Shown here: positions 59,878 to 64,000 of the stretch, one piece after another
Layout: each line of letters starts with the position of its first letter
Numbering within the stretch: position 1 is the first letter of the stretch
NCBI GenBank assembly: GCA_964446585.1
Contig: CAYUPI010000013.1
Span: 65,855-129,854 of the forward strand
Direction of reading: 5' to 3'
DNA length: 64,000 nucleotides
Origin: CAYUPI01 sp964446585
Lineage (GTDB): Bacteria > Verrucomicrobiota > Verrucomicrobiia > Limisphaerales > UBA8199
Position numbers and translations under genes: made by a program
The notes under the pieces: model-generated
Told to the model about the DNA's origin: nothing
Databases searched by the model: none
Seen by the model: the letters and a program-made list of their open reading frames with translations, nothing else

Positions 59878-60236
59878 GCGTCCCGACGGACCGTCTCCGG
59901 CGAAAACGCTGGCAGACAGATGGCGATGTATTCCGCGCCGTCGGGATGGGGCGTACTGTATTGCACCCATTCACCCGCGTGCGCGATGACGGCCTGGCCG
60001 GTGGCGACATCGACGGCGCCGTCGTGGTGCGTTACACGAAGCGCGCCTTTCAGCACGACGGTGAATTCGTCGAACTCCGGCGTCTGTCCCGGTTCGGTCC
60101 ATCCATTTGGGCTTCGCATATGCGCGATGCTGAGTCGCGATTCATGTGAGCTCACCTGCCCGATGAATTCATCGATGATTTTAGGTTTGTTTCCAGCCGC
60201 CGTGATGCGGGCCGGTGTCGAGATGAGCGTTGGCAT
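59874..60236 (-). CDS. cupin-domain protein
   Basis: 120 residues, one small cupin barrel: SPNGWTEPGQTPEFDEFTVV (motif 1 with Glu instead of the usual His pair), LKGALRVTHHDG, VIAHAGEWVQYSTPHPDGAE. Metal ligands seem incomplete. Coupled with the methyltransferase; the pair may modify the same small molecule (inference). Confidence 0.88.
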   Translation of the reverse strand: MPTLISTPARITAAGNKPKIIDEFIGQVSSHESRLSIAHMRSPNGWTEPGQTPEFDEFTVVLKGALRVTHHDGAVDVATGQAVIAHAGEWVQYSTPHPDGAEYIAICLPAFSPETVRRDA

Positions 60237-60257
60237 GGTGAAGTGAGATTAACGGGA

Positions 60258-62660
60258 TCAAGGTGAGCGCACGACGTAAAAGCGTTGGGGACTGGTCGGT
60301 GTCAGATCCGTGAATTGATAATGGCCGGGCGAGACTTCGGCGGCGAAGCCAAGGCTCGTCCAGTCATCCCGACGCAGCGCAAGATTTGTGGCGCTCAAAA
60401 CAGCGAAGCTGAGGCCGGGTGTGTTTCGAAAAGTGAATTGAAAAGCACCTGTCTGCGGTTTTCTCGGTTGTGCCAACGAGAATGGAGTGGGCACGGCACT
60501 CGCAGGGTCATATAACTCGGTACTTGGACCAGTGTCGGAGGTGTTGAAACCTCCCACGACCAAAACTTTGCCGTTGGGAAGCAAGGCAGCAATATGGTCG
60601 CGGTGGCCGCTGACCAGAGGCAAGGTCGGCGACCATTTTCCAGTAGCAGGATCGTACAGTTCGGCGGTGGTTGGAAAAACGCTGTCAAAATAGTTGATAC
60701 CTCCGGCAACCAGAACCTTTCCGTTCGGGAACAAGGTCGCGGTGTGAATCGAACGAGGGAGGCTCATTGAACCCGTGGGTACCCAAATTCCCTTGGCTGG
60801 ATCGTAAATCTCCGCGCTGGCCCGGGTGGGGTCGATCGGAGTGCTATTCGCGGCCCCGAAGAAATCAGTTCCTCCGGCTACGAGTACCTTTCCGTTTGGC
60901 AACAACGTTGCCGTGTGCGAACCGCGTGACGTCTGGAGCGAGCCGGTCGGTGTCCAAGCGCCAGTGGTTGGATCATAAAGCTCCGCTGTGGCTACCGCGC
61001 CGTTCGTGCCGAAGCCACCAGCCGCCAATACCCTGCCATTTGGCAAGAGAGTTAGCGTGAAAGCGCACCGCTCATTGGTCATCGAGCCTGTGGCCGTCCA
61101 ATTCCCGCTTTCTGGATCATAGAGTTCGGCTCCCCGGGTACCGATAAAGGACGCGATAGCGGCGCCTCCCACCTCCAGGACCTTTCCATTCGGCAACAAG
61201 ACCGCAGCAGCTTCCCAACGCATATCGCGCATCGAGCCTGTCATTGTCCACTGACCGCTGGTTGGATCGTACAGCTCAGCGGTCGCCTGAATCGACTGAC
61301 CGCCAACGCCTCCCGCAGCGAGGACTTTCCCGTTTCGCAGCAAAGTTGCTGTGGCACTCTGGCGCGTAGTGTTCAGGCTCCCGGTAAGTTGCCAGATTCC
61401 TCCTGCCGGGTCGTACAGTTCCGAGCTGTTGACAAAATGTAAGGACCCGTCGAATCCTCCGGCCACCAGCACTTTGCCATTGGCGAGCGAGACTCCCAGG
61501 TGGCCCGCGCGGGAGAATGATAATTTTCCCGTGGCACTCCAGTTTTTCGCGCCGCTGTCGTACACTTCCGCCTTTTCCGTGAAGGCTGTTCCACTGGTCC
61601 TGCCTCCAGTAACCAGCACATCTCCGTTGGCAAGCAAGGTTGCCGTATGGCTGGTGCGGCCGCCATTTAACGCGCCCGTTCGCGACCATGAACCCGTTGC
61701 GGGGTCGTACAATTCTGAGTCGCAAGCAATCGGATTGAGCTTATCATCACGGCCGCCGGTTACGAGCACTTTGCCGGTCGGCAGCACGGTAGCTGTGTGC
61801 TCGCTTCGAAAGATCGAGGGAGTGCCGGTGACCGTCCATAAGCCGGTTGCCGGATCATAGAGTTCGGAAGGCTGGCCGAGACTGTCACTCCCGGTGACCA
61901 ATACTTGGCCGTTCGGGAGGAGCGAAGCGGTATGTGTCACGCGTGGAAAATGCATGGAGCCCGTGGGCGTCCAGAGTTGTGTTTTTGGATCATACAGCTC
62001 CGCGCTCGCCAGCAAATCAGTGGCGTTGAGCCCGCCCGTTACAAGGACTCTGCCATCGGCCAACAGAGTGGACGTATGTTGGTACCGCGGCACATTCATC
62101 GAACCTGTTAGCCCCCATTGCCCAGTTGTCGGATCAAAAACCTCGGCGCTGGAAATGTTTGGGAAGCCACCCGCGACCAGAACGAAACCGCTCGTCAGAA
62201 GCGTGGCGGTGTGCAATTCGCGCGCCTGGTTCAACGCGCCGACAACTATCCACCCACCACTGGGCGGCTCAAACACCTCAGTGCTCGCTAGGAGTTGGCT
62301 GGCGCTTTGGCCACCGGTCACCACTACGCTACCATTCTGCAACAAGGTGGCTGTGTGAAACTCACGTCCTGTGTTCAGCGAGCCTGAATTCGTCCACGTT
62401 GCGGTCAAGGGATCATATATTTCCGACACAGCCGCTTGCGCGAGCGGGGTCCCCCCTGCAACCAGAACCGTTCCATTTGATAACAGTGTGGCGGAGTGAA
62501 ACCTGCGGAACTGCTTCATCGGCTGGACCAGTGTGAACGAGCCAGTTTCCGCGGATCGCGAGGACAATGGATCGAGAGCCAGCGCTCCCAATGCAATTAT
62601 CGTCGCCGGAACAAAACGCTTCACCGCGTTGACGAGACCAAAGTTGCCGCACGGTTTCAT
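60258..62660 (-). CDS. secreted Kelch-repeat protein
   Basis: 800 residues with an N-terminal signal (FVPATIIALGALALDPLSSR). About 14 repeats of ~48 residues follow, each with HTATLLPNGKVLVAGG, then AELYDPATGKW and TGSL, the galactose-oxidase/Kelch blade type, so one or two beta propellers. The C-terminal domain ends in YQFTDLTPTSPQRFYVVRSP, the verrucomicrobial tail. No catalytic Cys/Tyr pair is obvious. Its start codon overlaps the end of an upstream relic with the same C-terminal domain (ATGA). Confidence 0.9.
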   Translation of the reverse strand: MKPCGNFGLVNAVKRFVPATIIALGALALDPLSSRSAETGSFTLVQPMKQFRRFHSATLLSNGTVLVAGGTPLAQAAVSEIYDPLTATWTNSGSLNTGREFHTATLLQNGSVVVTGGQSASQLLASTEVFEPPSGGWIVVGALNQARELHTATLLTSGFVLVAGGFPNISSAEVFDPTTGQWGLTGSMNVPRYQHTSTLLADGRVLVTGGLNATDLLASAELYDPKTQLWTPTGSMHFPRVTHTASLLPNGQVLVTGSDSLGQPSELYDPATGLWTVTGTPSIFRSEHTATVLPTGKVLVTGGRDDKLNPIACDSELYDPATGSWSRTGALNGGRTSHTATLLANGDVLVTGGRTSGTAFTEKAEVYDSGAKNWSATGKLSFSRAGHLGVSLANGKVLVAGGFDGSLHFVNSSELYDPAGGIWQLTGSLNTTRQSATATLLRNGKVLAAGGVGGQSIQATAELYDPTSGQWTMTGSMRDMRWEAAAVLLPNGKVLEVGGAAIASFIGTRGAELYDPESGNWTATGSMTNERCAFTLTLLPNGRVLAAGGFGTNGAVATAELYDPTTGAWTPTGSLQTSRGSHTATLLPNGKVLVAGGTDFFGAANSTPIDPTRASAEIYDPAKGIWVPTGSMSLPRSIHTATLFPNGKVLVAGGINYFDSVFPTTAELYDPATGKWSPTLPLVSGHRDHIAALLPNGKVLVVGGFNTSDTGPSTELYDPASAVPTPFSLAQPRKPQTGAFQFTFRNTPGLSFAVLSATNLALRRDDWTSLGFAAEVSPGHYQFTDLTPTSPQRFYVVRSP

Positions 62661-62890
62661 TTAGAGCGCGCCTGGTAGAATTTCCGCAACGAAAGGTGGG
62701 GCGTCACATCCGCGAAGACGATGGCTCCAGGACTGTTTTTCACAACGGCCAACTCACTCCAGCTTGCGAGATCGGCAGACAAAGATCGCATAGGCGCCGG
62801 GCGGCCCGGCGATATCAAATTGAATACGCTCAGTCATGCGGGTTGGAAGTCTGAATGGAACGAGAGTTCCCGAAACCGAATAGGACTAAA
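62658..62890 (-). pseudogene. relic of a secreted protein with the FYRA-type C-terminal domain
   Basis: The minus strand reads VSGTLVPFRLPTRMTERIQF and DIAGPPGAYAI, then a one-base shift, then LSADLASWSELAVVKNSPG, VFADVTPHLSLRKFYQARSK and TGA. It matches the C-terminus of the leucine-rich protein at 53596 (ITGPPGAYSVLASTDLASWSEL). The frameshift lies in ATCTTTGTC near 62785, where one T appears extra. No 5' part remains. Between 62891 and 63218 I see nothing else. Confidence 0.7.
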
Positions 62891-63218
62891 GGCCCACTTT
62901 CACGTGGCCCGCCCGTTCAGCGAGCGGATGAAGTGACACCTAGTTTGAGTCTCGCGGTTTGGCAATCAATGGGCACGACGACATCAAAGCGCGGGACCCG
63001 TTGTCGGTACTGCTCGGTCAGCGGCAGGCAAGGTGCGCCTCGCGCCGAATTCACAAGACATTTTGAATTCCGTCCGCGGCTCCAGTCTTATCGATGGGGG
63101 ATCAGAGACTTTGCCAAAGAACAGGTAGGCCACAGGGTAGCGCCTGCCCGCTTGGCGGCCAAATTGTGGCGTCAGATGCGTGCTTGATAGAGTCTCGTAG
63201 GCGTCGCTGGCTGGCGGT

Positions 63219-63482
63219 ATGAGACAGTACATGGTGATCGAAACCTTTTTCCCCGGATACAGAAGTAAGATTTACGAGCGCTTCTACGCGAAGGGCAGGA
63301 TGCTGCCGCATGGGCTCGCGTGTCTGAATAGCTGGCTCGAAAAGGATGGCGACCGATGTTTTCAGTTGATGGAAACGGAAGATGCTTCCCTGTTCCAATT
63401 GTGGCACGAGCGCTGGAAGGATTTGTTGACCATTGAGGTCGTTGAGCTTGGCATCAAGCCGTCCCCGAGTAATAAGGCCTAG
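63219..63482 (+). CDS. DUF3303 family protein
   Basis: 87 residues: YMVIETFFPGYRSKIYERFY, GRMLPHGLACLNSWLEKDGD, RCFQLMETEDASLFQLWHER and WKDLLTIEVVEL are the DUF3303 pattern, a small ferredoxin-like alpha/beta barrel protein. Function unknown. A second ATG at 63231 is also possible. The gap to 63667 has no gene. Confidence 0.9.
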   Translation: MRQYMVIETFFPGYRSKIYERFYAKGRMLPHGLACLNSWLEKDGDRCFQLMETEDASLFQLWHERWKDLLTIEVVELGIKPSPSNKA

Positions 63483-63667
63483 CGAAATCGCTTCACCCGC
63501 GTTGCAAGGCGCGTAGCTTAACTGGAACGAACAGCGCATCACCGCTGCGCGCGAATGCCTCCTTCGTCCCATTGTCTCGCCCACTTGCCACAGCCTAGAT
63601 TGCGGGGGTTGGCGCGCAAAATGACCGCGGAATCGCCACAAACTCGAAACCATAATACGCTGAAATT

Positions 63668-64000
63668 ATGAAACCTGTTGACGAGTACTTTCTCATCAGG
63701 CCGGAGGACCTTTCCTGGCGGCCCTCGAACATTATGAAAATCCCCAACGCGGATTTTCTGGAACGGACCGGGAGCGAGAACTTGGGCGCGCGGCTCTGGC
63801 GGTTGCCGCCCAGGAGCGCGAACACGCTCCATAAGCACGTCCGCGCGGAGGAGTTTTATTTCGTTCTAGAAGGCGTGGGCCGCTTGCGCGTGGACAACGA
63901 GACGTTGACCGTGCCGAAACATGGCGGCGTGCTTGTCGGCCCGAACCAGTTGCGGCAGGTGTTCAACGACACCGAGGCCGAGGTGCTCTGGCTCATCGTG
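63668..64000 (+). CDS. cupin-domain protein (cut by window end)
   Basis: The frame opens at ATG 63668 and is open to the last base (111 codons). It has HKHVRAEEFYFVLEGVGRLR (cupin motif 1 with two His and a Glu) and GGVLVGPNQLRQVFNDTEAE (motif 2). Such proteins bind a metal and often a small sugar or acid. The C-terminus is outside the window. Confidence 0.85.
   Translation, partial: MKPVDEYFLIRPEDLSWRPSNIMKIPNADFLERTGSENLGARLWRLPPRSANTLHKHVRAEEFYFVLEGVGRLRVDNETLTVPKHGGVLVGPNQLRQVFNDTEAEVLWLIV

Overview
The window most likely comes from a member of the Verrucomicrobiota (Pedosphaera/Limisphaerales-like). This is inferred from the many large secreted proteins rich in Thr/Asn/Ser, several of which end in a degenerate Phe-Tyr-Arg-Ala tail (FYRARFP, FYRARSL, FYRAVAP, FYVVRSP). 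Kelch, leucine-rich, LamG and RHS repeats, and short palindromic or tandem repeats scattered between and inside genes, point the same way. No rRNA or CRISPR array is visible.

Left flank (1-10.6 kb): the C-terminus of a REP-associated (IS200-like) transposase, a DUF3631 helicase-like ATPase preceded by CTGACG repeats, then chromosomal genes. These are pdxJ-acpS (overlapping by ATGA) with a coupled membrane protein, a 27-bp inverted repeat built of hairpins, a MiaE-type tRNA hydroxylase, and a two-gene split acyl-CoA mutase resembling IcmF (mutase subunit plus B12-binding/MeaB G-protein fusion). A small lipoprotein and tRNA-Gly(GCC) follow.

Integrated element (10,604-44,246, about 33.6 kb): the last 30 bp of tRNA-Gly are repeated exactly at 44,217-44,246, next to a tyrosine integrase. 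Inside are two cargo modules, each divergent from a small XRE regulator: a LamG protein with a giant RHS protein and a coupled class III cyclase-like gene, and a Kelch/Ig/lipase-like secreted protein. Maintenance genes are an HTH replication-type protein, an orphan DNA methyltransferase, a RadC-like protein and an AbiEii-type nucleotidyltransferase with WYL-like and zinc-finger extensions. A left-reading cluster encodes a PemK/MazF-like toxin, an HTH protein, a primase, a replication-relaxation protein, two membrane proteins and a TraG/VirD4-type ATPase; a second VirD4-type ATPase lies elsewhere. A 500-aa HTH protein, a coiled-coil HTH protein, a 340-bp block of nested inverted repeats and a ClpP/SDH-like protease complete it. 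Two clusters of TTCCGAA-type motifs, each near a TGTCCACAGGTG site, precede HTH genes and may be replication or partition sites. No VirB4 or classical relaxase is recognisable, so the transfer machinery, if functional, is unusual or incomplete.

Right flank (44.2-64 kb): a DUF2513 protein, secreted proteins, a degraded Phd-like antitoxin, a Tat-exported protein, a thioredoxin-fold protein, a response regulator/PAS histidine kinase/REC-PAS signalling cluster, two tandem secreted leucine-rich proteins, a DUF1272 protein, an AhpD-like protein, DUF3455, a methyltransferase/cupin pair, a Kelch protein with a frameshifted relic upstream, DUF3303, and a cupin running off the window. Two copies of a roughly 120-140 bp MITE-like element sit directly at the 5' ends of genes.
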